From Anaerolineales bacterium (GTDB lineage: Bacteria; Chloroflexota; Anaerolineae; Anaerolineales; UBA6663): a stretch of DNA of 45,595 nucleotides. Made by a program: the position numbers and the translations under genes. Below the pieces are notes generated by a model. That model was not told where the DNA came from. It saw only the letters and a list, made by a program, of their open reading frames with translations, and ran no database searches. Shown here piece after piece: positions 1 through 7,462 of the stretch (positions within the stretch are counted from its first letter, which is position 1; every line of letters starts with the position of its first letter). The stretch covers positions 1-45,595 of the forward strand of contig JADZEK010000007.1 in NCBI GenBank assembly GCA_020850595.1. Reading direction: 5' to 3'.

Positions 1-23
1 AACTCATTTGATAGCCGGCGGCG

Positions 24-41
24 GCCGCTCAATTGAGCGGC
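24..41. terminator. 18-bp perfect palindrome, possible terminator of an upstream gene
   Basis: The sequence GCCGCTCAATTGAGCGGC is a perfect inverted repeat (7-bp stem, AATT centre). No gene lies over it. It could end a gene left of the window or be a protein-binding site; there is no strong T-run after it. Confidence 0.3.
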
Positions 42-209
42 TCTACACTTCCAGCGGATGGGTTAGGGCAAGCTAGTTTCTGCCATGGGGGGCTGGCGCA
101 CCGCGCCATGGGTACTTCGGAATGACAGGCAACTACAAGGCGGTCAGACTACATCGCGCGTTTTAGATGCGATTGTCCTGCAAGCGCCTCCGGCCGGGAC
201 GAACGGGGT

Positions 210-215
210 TATAAT
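210..215 (+). promoter_or_regulatory. Candidate -10 element of the pan/coa genes
   Basis: A perfect TATAAT lies about 110 nt before the panB start in a GC-rich background. I find no matching -35 at 16-18 bp, so it may depend on an activator or be a chance match. Confidence 0.35.
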
Positions 216-326
216 TAATGCGCTGCTCGGATCGCAAGACCGAGACGGCGGCAGGAAACAACCGACCCCTTCTCCCCGGCGGGGACGCCGCGGAAATGGG
301 CATCTTACTCAAAGGAGAAGATAGCC

Positions 327-1229
327 ATGTCCACCACTCCCACGCAGCCGCGCAAGAAGATTACGACCCATCACCTGCGCCAGAAGAAAGAGCGCGGCGA
401 GCCGATTGCCATGCTCACCGCTTATGACTACCCCACCGCCCTGGCGCTCGACAGCGCCGGGGTAGACGCGATCCTGGTGGGCGACTCGCTGGGCATGGTG
501 GTGCTGGGCTACGACACCACGCTGCCGGTGACGATGGACGACATGCTCCACCACGCCAAGGCGGTGGCGCGCGGCGCGCGGACGGCGCACCTGGTGGGTG
601 ACCTGCCGTTCATGTCGTACCAGGTGTCAACGGCCGAGGCGGTGCGCAACGCCGGCCGAATGCTGCAAGAGGGCGGCATGGACGCGGTGAAACTCGAGGG
701 CGGGCGGCACGTGGCGGGCACGATTGAGGCGATCGTCACGGCGGGCATCCCGGTGATGGGCCATATCGGGCTGACGCCGCAGAGCGTGCACCAACTGGGC
801 GGCTTTAAGACCCAGGGCCGCAGCGCCGATGCCGCGCGCCAACTCGTCACCGACGCGCACCTGCTGGAAGAGGCGGGCTGTTATGCGCTGGTGCTGGAGG
901 CCATCCCCGACCGGCTGGCGGAGCTGATCAGCCACCGCCTGAGCATCCCGACCATCGGCATCGGCGCGGGGTCGGGCTGCGACGGGCAGGTGCTGGTGAC
1001 GCACGACCTGCTGGGGTTGTTCGACCGCTTCACGCCCCGGTTCGTCAAGCAATATGCCAACCTGCACGAAGCGATGGGCAAAGCTTTCACGGCCTATATT
1101 CAGGACGTGAAGCAGCAGCAGTTCCCAGCGCCGGAACACGCCACCGAGATGAGCGATGAGGCCTACCGCGCGTTGCTAGCGGGGCTGGAGGCCGACGCCC
1201 AGCAGGCGGCGGCGCGGCTGGCGCAATAG
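327..1229 (+). CDS. panB: 3-methyl-2-oxobutanoate hydroxymethyltransferase (ketopantoate hydroxymethyltransferase)
   Basis: First committed step of pantothenate synthesis: transfers a hydroxymethyl group from methylene-tetrahydrofolate to 2-oxoisovalerate, giving ketopantoate (cytosolic, Mg-dependent). The 300-residue protein has family-typical length and a full TIM-barrel pattern: AMLTAYDYPTA near residue 30, the metal ligands in LVGDSLGM and VGDLPFMSY, AVKLEGG, and catalytic Glu in LEAIPDRLAE. The start is fixed by AAGGAG at 312-317, nine bases before ATG. It leads a run of CoA genes on the same strand, with panE 42 nt downstream. Identification is secure. Confidence 0.97.
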   Translation: MSTTPTQPRKKITTHHLRQKKERGEPIAMLTAYDYPTALALDSAGVDAILVGDSLGMVVLGYDTTLPVTMDDMLHHAKAVARGARTAHLVGDLPFMSYQVSTAEAVRNAGRMLQEGGMDAVKLEGGRHVAGTIEAIVTAGIPVMGHIGLTPQSVHQLGGFKTQGRSADAARQLVTDAHLLEEAGCYALVLEAIPDRLAELISHRLSIPTIGIGAGSGCDGQVLVTHDLLGLFDRFTPRFVKQYANLHEAMGKAFTAYIQDVKQQQFPAPEHATEMSDEAYRALLAGLEADAQQAAARLAQ

Positions 1230-1271
1230 ATTGGCCGATTCAGCGGCGCGTTTGACGCGCGCGGTTCGGGT

Positions 1272-2168
1272 GTGAACGTTACGATTTTTGGCACCGGCGC
1301 GATGGCCTGCCTGGTGGGGGCGGCTGTGGCGCCGGTTGCGTCGGTGACGCTGGTGGGCACGTGGCCGAAGGGGTTGGCCGCGCTGCGGACGCATGGAATC
1401 CGGGTGGAGGGGCGGCCGGCCGGGCCGGTGCGCGTGGCGGCGCTGGGCGAGGCTGCCCCGCCCGCTAGGCTGGCGCTGGTGTTGGTCAAGACCTGGCAGA
1501 CGGCGACGGTCGCGGCGGCGCTGCCGGGCTACCTGGCGCCGGACGGCCTGGCGCTGACCCTGCAAAACGGCCTGGGCAACGTGGAGTTGCTTGGCCCGCG
1601 CGCCTGCCTGGGCGTGACGACGCTGGGGGCCACGCTGCTCGGGCCGGGGCAGGTGCGGCCGGGCGGCGAAGGGGTGACGCGCATGGCCGCGCCCGCCTGG
1701 GTAGCTGAGCTGCTCAACGCGGCTGGGTTGGAGGCCGCGGCCGTGGCCGCCGCCCAGGTGGACGGCCTGCTGTGGGGCAAGCTGGCTGTGAACTGCGGTA
1801 TCAACGCGCTCACGGCGCTGCTGCGCGTGCCGAACGGCGCGCTGCTCGACCGGCCCGACGCGGTGGCGCTGCTGAACGCCGCCGCCGAGGAGTGCGCGGC
1901 CGTGGCAGCGGCGCAGGGCATCGCCCTGCCGTATGCTGACGCGGCCGGCGCGGCGCGGGCCGTGGCGCAGCGCACCGCCGCCAACCGGTCCTCCATGTTT
2001 CAAGATATACTGCGCGGTGCGCCGACCGAAATCGAGGCCATCAATGGGGCAGTGGCGCGGACGGCTGAGCGCCTGGGCCAGCCGGCGCCGGTGAATACGG
2101 TGCTGGCCCGGCTGGTGCGAGCGGCAGTGGCAACGGACCCACAGGGCCAATGTGGCGCTGCGCGCTAA
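1272..2168 (+). CDS. panE: 2-dehydropantoate 2-reductase (ketopantoate reductase)
   Basis: Reduces ketopantoate to pantoate with NADPH. The 298-residue protein begins with a Rossmann motif (FGTGAMA); the usual second Gly of GxGxxG is Ala-like here. The C-terminal helical domain keeps the substrate residues: K..N..N in KLAVNCGINALTALL, the Ser in NRSSMFQD and Glu in EIEAINGA. The start codon is GTG with no clear Shine-Dalgarno, suggesting coupled translation from panB 42 nt upstream. The protein is unusually Ala/Leu-rich. The family also contains related 2-hydroxyacid reductases, but position between panB and panC makes PanE very likely. Confidence 0.93.
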   Translation: MNVTIFGTGAMACLVGAAVAPVASVTLVGTWPKGLAALRTHGIRVEGRPAGPVRVAALGEAAPPARLALVLVKTWQTATVAAALPGYLAPDGLALTLQNGLGNVELLGPRACLGVTTLGATLLGPGQVRPGGEGVTRMAAPAWVAELLNAAGLEAAAVAAAQVDGLLWGKLAVNCGINALTALLRVPNGALLDRPDAVALLNAAAEECAAVAAAQGIALPYADAAGAARAVAQRTAANRSSMFQDILRGAPTEIEAINGAVARTAERLGQPAPVNTVLARLVRAAVATDPQGQCGAAR

Positions 2169-2308
2169 CGGATGTAGCGGATAGGCCTGGGTGACACGGG
2201 GCAACGTGCAACCGAAGCGCCCCGACCGCCCACCGCCTGGGGCCTAGCGTAGCATCCCCCGAGTCCCCCTACTTCTGAGCCACATGAGTTGGTTACCTTC
2301 AACCGCCA

Positions 2309-3151
2309 ATGCTAACCCTGACTTCTTTTGCTGACTTGCGCGCCGCACGGCGGAGCCTAACCGGCTCACTAGGGCTGGTGCCGACGATGGGCTACCTGCA
2401 CCGCGGGCACCTATCGCTGGTGGAGCGCGCGCGGGCCGAAAACGCGCACGTGGCGGTGAGCATCTTCGTCAACCCCACCCAGTTTGGGCCGAATGAAGAC
2501 CTGAGCCGCTACCCGCGCGATCTGACCCACGACCTGGAACTGCTGGCCGGATATCACGTGGACCTGGTGTGGGCGCCCACCCCAGAAGAGCTGTACCCGG
2601 CGGGTTTTCAGACCTGGGTGAGCGTGGAGCAGGTGAGCGCACCGCTGGAGGGCAAGCAGCGGCCGGGTCATTTTCGGGGCGTGGCGACGGTCGTGGCCAA
2701 GCTGTTCAACGCCTTCACCCCCGACCGGGCTTACTTCGGGCAAAAAGACGCGCAACAGGTGGTCGTCATCCGCCGGCTGGCGCGCGATCTGAACTTCCCG
2801 CTGGAGATCGTCACCTGTCCGATTGTGCGCGAGCCAGACGGGCTGGCCCTGAGCAGCCGCAATGTCTACCTGAACGCAGAGGAGCGGCAGGCGGCCACGG
2901 TGCTGAGCCGGGCGCTGCGCGCGGCCGAGGCGGCCTTCGCGGCGGGCGAGCGCGACGCCGATGTGCTGCGGGCGATGGTCGGCTCAGCGCTGGCCCAGGA
3001 ACCGCTGGCGCGGGAGGAATATGTCTCGGCCGCGGACCCGGAGACGCTGGCTGAGTTGGAAACGGTGGGGCCGGGCGGCGCGCTGCTGTCGCTGGCGGTG
3101 CGGGTGGGCAAGACGCGCCTGATTGATAACGTGGTGCTGGGAGCGCCTTAG
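2309..3151 (+). CDS. panC: Pantothenate synthetase (pantoate--beta-alanine ligase)
   Basis: Joins pantoate and beta-alanine with ATP via a pantoyl-adenylate. The 280-residue protein shows the class hallmarks in order: PTMGYLHRGH (nucleotide-binding HxGH), SIFVNPTQFGPNEDL, the FGQKDAQQ loop and SSRNVYL (KMSKS-like region). A 140-bp gap precedes it in which I see no gene. No good ribosome site precedes the ATG, so an upstream start cannot be excluded, but the homologous N-terminus begins a few residues into this ORF. It ends 3 nt before coaX. The beta-alanine supplier panD is not in the window. Confidence 0.96.
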   Translation: MLTLTSFADLRAARRSLTGSLGLVPTMGYLHRGHLSLVERARAENAHVAVSIFVNPTQFGPNEDLSRYPRDLTHDLELLAGYHVDLVWAPTPEELYPAGFQTWVSVEQVSAPLEGKQRPGHFRGVATVVAKLFNAFTPDRAYFGQKDAQQVVVIRRLARDLNFPLEIVTCPIVREPDGLALSSRNVYLNAEERQAATVLSRALRAAEAAFAAGERDADVLRAMVGSALAQEPLAREEYVSAADPETLAELETVGPGGALLSLAVRVGKTRLIDNVVLGAP

Positions 3152-3154
3152 GCT

Positions 3155-3934
3155 ATGCTGCTGACCATTGACATCGGCAACACGAACGTCACGCTGGGGT
3201 TGTACCAGGGCGAGGCGCTCGGGCCGCGCTGGCGGCTGGCGACCGACCACCACAAACTGGCTGACGAGTATGGCATTTTGCTCACCAGCCTGCTGGCGCA
3301 TGCCAAGCTGGAGGCGAGCGCCGTGCAGGGCATCGCCGTGGCCTCGGTGGTGCCGCCGCTGACGGGGGTGTTCGTCCAGGCGTGCGAGAGCTTTTTGGGG
3401 CAGACGCCGTTTGTGGTGGACGCGGGCGTCAAGACCGGCGTGCGCATCCGCTACGACGACCCTAAGACGGTGGGGGCGGACCGGGTGGTGGACGCGGCGG
3501 CGGTGCAGAAGCTGTACGGCGGGCCGGCGTGTGTGGTGGATTTGGGCACGGCCACGACGTTTGACGCCATCTCGGCGGAGGGCGACTACCTGGGCGGGGC
3601 GATTGCGCCGGGCATCGGCATCTCGGCCGACGCACTGGCACAGCGCACGTCTAAGCTCACGCGGGTAGACCTGGCGCGCCCGCCCGCGGCTATCGGCCGC
3701 AACACGGTGCATGCTATTCAATCCGGCCTGATTTACGGGCATGTGGGGCTGATTGAGGGGATGGTGGCGCGCTTCCGGAGCGAGTTGGGGCCGAGCATGA
3801 AGGTGATCGCGACCGGCGGGTTGGCGAGCCTGATCGCCAACGAGGCCAAGTGCATTGACATCATCGCCCCGTGGCTGACGCTGGAGGGGTTGCGGATTGT
3901 GTGGGAGCTCAATCATAAGGTGGCAGGCGGTTGA
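3155..3934 (+). CDS. coaX: Type III pantothenate kinase
   Basis: Phosphorylates pantothenate, the first step of CoA synthesis proper. The 259-residue ASKHA-fold protein starts with the phosphate-1 motif LTIDIGNTNVTLG (Asp6), followed by GADRVVDAAA and the phosphate-2 motif VVDLGTATTFD. Type III kinases need a monovalent cation and are not feedback-inhibited by CoA (family knowledge). The 3-nt gap after panC indicates co-transcription and probably translational coupling. The REP transposon begins 5 nt after its stop codon. Confidence 0.96.
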   Translation: MLLTIDIGNTNVTLGLYQGEALGPRWRLATDHHKLADEYGILLTSLLAHAKLEASAVQGIAVASVVPPLTGVFVQACESFLGQTPFVVDAGVKTGVRIRYDDPKTVGADRVVDAAAVQKLYGGPACVVDLGTATTFDAISAEGDYLGGAIAPGIGISADALAQRTSKLTRVDLARPPAAIGRNTVHAIQSGLIYGHVGLIEGMVARFRSELGPSMKVIATGGLASLIANEAKCIDIIAPWLTLEGLRIVWELNHKVAGG

Positions 3935-3938
3935 AACC

Positions 3939-3979
3939 GCGGCAACAAACCGCGAAGCCCCGCCTGCGCGGGGCTGGGA
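3939..3979 (+). repeat. Left REP-like end with internal hairpin
   Basis: Within it AGCCCCGC (3956-3963), loop CTGC, and GCGGGGCT (3968-3975) form a perfect 8-bp stem. The whole segment matches the reverse complement of 4525-4565 at 39 of 41 positions. Confidence 0.8.
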
Positions 3980-4030
3980 GTTTCAGTAGACAGCGGTGCA
4001 GTCAATCGCGCTTAGTCAGAGCGGTAAAGC

Positions 4031-4489
4031 ATGCGCACACCTTACACCCAACTGTATGTGCACCTGGTGTGGGCGACCTGGGATCGGCTGCCGCTGGTCA
4101 CGGCTGGGCTGGAGCCGCGGGTATATGGCTCAATCGTGGAAAAATGCCGCGCTCTGAATGCGTACCCACTGGCGATCGGCGGGATGCCGGATCACGTACA
4201 CCTATTGGTTCGACTACCGACCACACTGTCCGTCGCTGACCTGGTTCGGGGCGTCAAAGGTATATCGTCGCATCTGGTTGCCCAGGTCATTGCACCCAAC
4301 GAGTTCTTCAAGTGGCAGGGCGCCTATGGGGCTTTTACGCTGAGTAAGGCTGAGGTTCGGCGCTGTAGCCGCTACGTTCAGGGCCAAAAACAGCACCATG
4401 CTAGCGGCCAACTACTTGACCAGTGGGAAATCAGCGAGAGTGACCCCGCTACCAGCGCTGAGAATGACCCGACAGACAGTGAAGCCTGA
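4031..4489 (+). CDS. REP-associated tyrosine transposase (IS200-like, Y1 HUH family)
   Basis: Single-strand DNA endonuclease that would act on the flanking hairpin ends. The 152-residue protein has the HUH motif PDHVHLLV (His55, His57) and the C-terminal helix SRYVQGQKQHH with candidate nucleophile Tyr115; WQGAYGAFTL just before is also typical. Codon use is less GC-biased than the CoA genes around it, fitting a mobile origin. The last 25 residues are acidic and Ser/Asp/Pro-rich. All catalytic residues are present, so it may still be active. It has no recognisable partner tnpB. Confidence 0.88.
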   Translation: MRTPYTQLYVHLVWATWDRLPLVTAGLEPRVYGSIVEKCRALNAYPLAIGGMPDHVHLLVRLPTTLSVADLVRGVKGISSHLVAQVIAPNEFFKWQGAYGAFTLSKAEVRRCSRYVQGQKQHHASGQLLDQWEISESDPATSAENDPTDSEA

Positions 4490-4493
4490 AAGC

Positions 4494-4522
4494 GGGCAAA
4501 TCGGCCTTTGGCCGATTTGCCC
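4494..4522 (+). terminator. Hairpin terminator inside the transposon
   Basis: A perfect 13-bp stem (4494-4506 with 4510-4522) around a TTT loop, followed by TTT, lies just after the transposase stop. It could end transposase transcription and also reduce read-through from coaX into coaBC. Confidence 0.6.
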
Positions 4523-4524
4523 TT

Positions 4525-4565
4525 TCCCAGCCCCGCGCAGGCGGGGCTTCGCGATCTGTTGCCGC
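4525..4565 (-). repeat. Right REP-like end with internal hairpin
   Basis: Inverted partner of 3939-3979. Its internal stem is AGCCCCGC (4529-4536), loop GCAG, GCGGGGCT (4541-4548). It ends 22 nt before the coaBC start codon. Confidence 0.8.
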
Positions 4566-4587
4566 AACTGACCATTACGGGTAATTT

Positions 4588-5823
4588 ATGGACCCCATTC
4601 CTCTCTTTTTCAACAAGAAAATCGTCCTCGGCGTCACCGGCTCGATAGCGGCCTACAAGGCCGCGGACCTGGCTTCTAAGCTGCACCAGGCCGGGGCGCA
4701 GGTGGACGTGATCCTGACGGAGGCGGCGGCGCGGTTCGTTACGCCGCTCACGTTCCAAGCGGTGACCGGCCGGCCGGCGCTCAGCGACCTGTGGGCGGCC
4801 AGCGCCGAGGCGCATGTGGCCCACGTGGCATTGGCCGAGCAGGCCGACCTGCTGCTCATCGCCCCGGCCACGGCCACGACGATTGCCAAGCTGGCGCATG
4901 GGCTGGCCGACAACTTGCTGACCGTGACGGCGCTGGCGGCGCGCGGCCCGGTGCTGGTGGCCCCGGCCATGGACGGCGGCATGTTCGCTCACCCGGCCAC
5001 CCAGGCCAACCTGGAAACCCTGGCGGGGCGCGGCGTGACCGTGCTCGGCCCGGCCGAGGGCCGCATGGCCTCCGGGCTGATAGGGCGCGGGCGCATGTTG
5101 GAGCCGGAGGAGCTGTTTGGGCAGGCGCGGTTGGCGCTGGGGCGCGGCGGGCCGCTGGCCGCACGGCGCATTGTCGTCTCGGCCGGCGGGACGCAGGAAC
5201 CGCTGGACCCGGTGCGGTTCATCTCCAATCGCTCGTCGGGTAAGCAGGGCTACGCGCTGGCCCAGGCCGCGCTGGATAAGGGCGCGGCCGTCACGCTGAT
5301 CAGCGGGCCGACCGCGCTGGCGGCGCCGGTGGGGGCCACGGTGGTGGCGGTGCAAACCGCGCAGGAGATGGCCGAGGCCGTGCTGGCGGCCAGCGCCGAC
5401 GCCGACGCGCTGCTGATGGCGGCGGCCGTGGCCGACTTCCGCCCGGCGGCGGTGGCCGAGCACAAGCTCAAGAAGAACGCCATGCCGGAGATTAGGCTGG
5501 AAAAGACCGTGGACATCCTGTCGGCGGTGGCCGAGGCGCGGGCGCAGTCGGCCGAACAGCGCCCGACGGTGGTGGTCGGCTTCGCGGCCGAGAGCCAAAA
5601 CCTGCTGGAAAACGCGCGCGACAAGGCGCAGCGCAAGCGCCTGAACCTGATCGCCGCCAACAACATCGCCGCGCGCGACGCCGGCTTTAGCGTGGACACT
5701 AACCGGGTGACGCTGATTGACGGCGGCGGCGGGGTGGAGGAGCTGCCGCTGCTGACCAAAGCGCAGGTGGCCGACGTGATCTTGAGCCGGGTGGAGCGCT
5801 ACTTCACCCCACAGGCATGGTAG
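4588..5823 (+). CDS. coaBC: Bifunctional phosphopantothenoylcysteine decarboxylase / phosphopantothenate--cysteine ligase
   Basis: Converts 4'-phosphopantothenate to 4'-phosphopantetheine through cysteine ligation (CoaB) and FMN-dependent decarboxylation (CoaC). The 411-residue fusion has CoaC first: LGVTGSIAAYKAA, LLLIAPATATTIAKLA, then APAMDGGMF, where the classical PxMNxxMW Asn is Asp, and ASGLIGRGRM, where the usual Cys is Ser; both variants are known in some lineages. CoaB begins near residue 190: SAGGTQEPLDPVRFISNRSS, then KLKK near residue 295. The ribosome site is weak, and the REP transposon ends 22 nt upstream, so expression may be altered by the insertion. Confidence 0.95.
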   Translation: MDPIPLFFNKKIVLGVTGSIAAYKAADLASKLHQAGAQVDVILTEAAARFVTPLTFQAVTGRPALSDLWAASAEAHVAHVALAEQADLLLIAPATATTIAKLAHGLADNLLTVTALAARGPVLVAPAMDGGMFAHPATQANLETLAGRGVTVLGPAEGRMASGLIGRGRMLEPEELFGQARLALGRGGPLAARRIVVSAGGTQEPLDPVRFISNRSSGKQGYALAQAALDKGAAVTLISGPTALAAPVGATVVAVQTAQEMAEAVLAASADADALLMAAAVADFRPAAVAEHKLKKNAMPEIRLEKTVDILSAVAEARAQSAEQRPTVVVGFAAESQNLLENARDKAQRKRLNLIAANNIAARDAGFSVDTNRVTLIDGGGGVEELPLLTKAQVADVILSRVERYFTPQAW

Positions 5824-6872
5824 GCGCGCCGCCCTTCCAGCGCAGTTTCAACGCGCCGCCCGGCCCGCTCAACGCCATTACCGACGTGCCCGGCCTGCTG
5901 GTCGGCCACGCCGACGACGCCGAGGCTCTGACCGGCTGCACGGTGGTGCTATGCCCGGCGGGCGCGGTGGGCGGCGTGGACCAGCGCGGCGGCGCGCCCG
6001 GCACCCGGCAGATTGACGCGCTGCGACCGGTGCACCTGGTGCAGGAAGCGCACGCCGTGATGCTGGCGGGCGGATCGGCTTTCGGGCTGGACGCAGCCGG
6101 CGGCGCGGTGCGCTGGCTGGAGGAGCGCGGCCACGGCTTCGATGTGCGCGTGGCGCGCGTGCCCATCGTGCCCGCTGCCATCCTGTTCGATTTGGGCATT
6201 GGCCGGGCGGATGTGCGCCCGGACGCCGCCATGGGCTACCGCGCCTGCCAGGCCGCCAGCGCTGGGCGGCCCGCCGAGGGCAACGTAGGGGCCGGCATGG
6301 GCTGCACGGTGGGCAAGGCGCTGGGGCCGGCGCACGGTATGCGCGGGGGGCTGGGCACGGCGAGCCTGGATTTGGACGGCGGGCTGATCGTGGGGGCGAT
6401 TGTGGCCGTCAACGCCTATGGCGATGTACTGGATGAGCAGAGCGGCATTTTGGCGGGCTGCCGCGCCCCAGACGGCGACCCAGCCGGGCCGCCGCAGTTC
6501 GCCGACGCGCTGACCGTGATGGCTGCCCGGGCCAGACAAACGGGCGGCGGGTTTGGGACGCCGCCGGCCGAGACCAGCCACACCGTGATCGGCGTGGTGG
6601 CCACCAACGCACGGCTGACCAAAGAAGAGGCCACAAAAACGGCGCAAATGGCGCATGCGGGGCTGGCGCGGGCTATTTGCCCGGCGCATACCATGTTCGA
6701 TGGTGATACAATCTTCGCCCTGAGCGCGGGCCAACTGGCCGCGGATGTGAACGCGATTGGGGCGTTGGCGGCCGAGGCGCTGGCCATCGCCATCCGCCGG
6801 GGGGTGCGGGCGGCGACGAGCGCGCCCGGCTGGCCGGCGGTGCGCGGGCCGTTGGCGCAGGCCGGGCGCTAA
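5817..6872 (+). CDS. P1 family (DmpA/S58-like) peptidase
   Basis: The 351-residue protein belongs to the self-cleaving DmpA/BapA group of N-terminal-nucleophile hydrolases, which act on N-terminal beta-alanyl, D- or small residues (family knowledge). Visible blocks are ITDVPGLLVGH at the start, GGSAFGLDAAGG, EGNVGAGMGCTVGK, GAIVAVNAYGDVLD, and SHTVIGVVATNA where self-cleavage before Thr would generate the nucleophile. It overlaps the end of coaBC by 7 nt, so the two are translationally linked. A beta-aminopeptidase could release beta-alanine for panC; that link is only suggestive. The specific substrate is unknown. Confidence 0.85.
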   Translation: MVGAPPFQRSFNAPPGPLNAITDVPGLLVGHADDAEALTGCTVVLCPAGAVGGVDQRGGAPGTRQIDALRPVHLVQEAHAVMLAGGSAFGLDAAGGAVRWLEERGHGFDVRVARVPIVPAAILFDLGIGRADVRPDAAMGYRACQAASAGRPAEGNVGAGMGCTVGKALGPAHGMRGGLGTASLDLDGGLIVGAIVAVNAYGDVLDEQSGILAGCRAPDGDPAGPPQFADALTVMAARARQTGGGFGTPPAETSHTVIGVVATNARLTKEEATKTAQMAHAGLARAICPAHTMFDGDTIFALSAGQLAADVNAIGALAAEALAIAIRRGVRAATSAPGWPAVRGPLAQAGR

Positions 6873-6905
6873 GGCTAACTCCAGGGGAACCGGGAGACTT
6901 GTCTG

Positions 6906-7346
6906 ATGCTGCAACTGTGGAGCGACTATGGCTTCTACTTATGGCTGCTGACCACCCTGCTGGTGGTGGTGGCGCTGGCCTGGCTGGCCTATAGCACCTT
7001 TTCCGGGCAAAGTGATGATGAGGCCGGCCCGGCCGCGGATGAACTGGGTTTGCCCGCCGGGCTGGAGGAGCGCCTGACGGGCCTGGCCGAGGCCGCGCCG
7101 CACATGCAGGCCACGCTGGGCCGCACGCTGCAATACGTCGGCCTGATGCGCTACGCTGACGGCAGCGGGGCGCAGGCTTTCTCGCTGGCGATCTTCAACG
7201 CTCGCGGCGATGGCTTTGTGCTCTCGAGCAGCGCGCACGGCGGGCTGAGCGCCAAGCCGCTGACGCGCTGGGCGTCTAACCAGCCGCTGAGCTTGGAGGA
7301 GCAGTCGGCCATTGAGCAGGCGCGCGGCGGGCTGGAAAAAGCATAG
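6906..7346 (+). CDS. DUF4446 family membrane-anchored protein
   Basis: A 146-residue protein with one N-terminal membrane helix (about residues 10-29, YLWLLTTLLVVVALAWLAYS). A soluble part then contains the DUF4446 pattern: LQYVGLMRYADGSGAQAFSLA, FNARGDGFVLSS and PLTRWASNQPLSLEEQSAIEQA. The function of this family is not known; it is common in Firmicutes and Chloroflexota. GGGAG lies about 10 nt before the ATG. It sits 33 nt after the P1 peptidase and before the bactofilin, which has its own promoter. Confidence 0.85.
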   Translation: MLQLWSDYGFYLWLLTTLLVVVALAWLAYSTFSGQSDDEAGPAADELGLPAGLEERLTGLAEAAPHMQATLGRTLQYVGLMRYADGSGAQAFSLAIFNARGDGFVLSSSAHGGLSAKPLTRWASNQPLSLEEQSAIEQARGGLEKA

Positions 7347-7368
7347 ATCGTTTGTTCTAATCTTCACA

Positions 7369-7396
7369 TTGACAAAGCCTCCTAAGCTGCTAGACT
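7369..7396 (+). promoter_or_regulatory. Sigma-70 type promoter of the bactofilin gene
   Basis: A perfect TTGACA (7369-7374) and TAGACT (7391-7396) are 16 bp apart. Transcription would start near 7403, leaving a leader of about 60 nt before the bactofilin ATG. Confidence 0.6.
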
Positions 7397-7462
7397 CTGC
7401 CGTTGCAGGCACGTGCGCGCTATTCTCGGGGGCGCGTCGGGTTCACGCCCGTGGGAGGCAGG

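Larger units (their letters stand above)
1..326. other. Leader region upstream of panB
   Basis: No convincing gene is present. Short open frames at 85-324 and 218-427 have no family resemblance and run into panB in another frame. The stretch contains the palindrome at 24-41, the TATAAT at 210-215 and the panB ribosome site at 312-317. Confidence 0.5.
3939..4565. mobile_element. REP-type transposon (REPtron-like) carrying a Y1 transposase
   Basis: Two 41-nt ends (3939-3979 and 4525-4565) are inverted copies of each other with two mismatches. Each contains its own 8-bp hairpin, and together they enclose a single Y1 HUH transposase gene. This is the layout of REP-associated tyrosine transposase (RAYT) loci. 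The unit separates coaX from coaBC without damaging either gene. Confidence 0.75.

Noticed and set aside
85..427. Small frames upstream of panB
   Set aside because: No ribosome site, no family resemblance, and one overlaps panB in another frame.
4378..5598. 406-residue frame on the - strand
   Set aside because: Antisense to coaBC, with His/Arg/Gly-rich composition and no motif.
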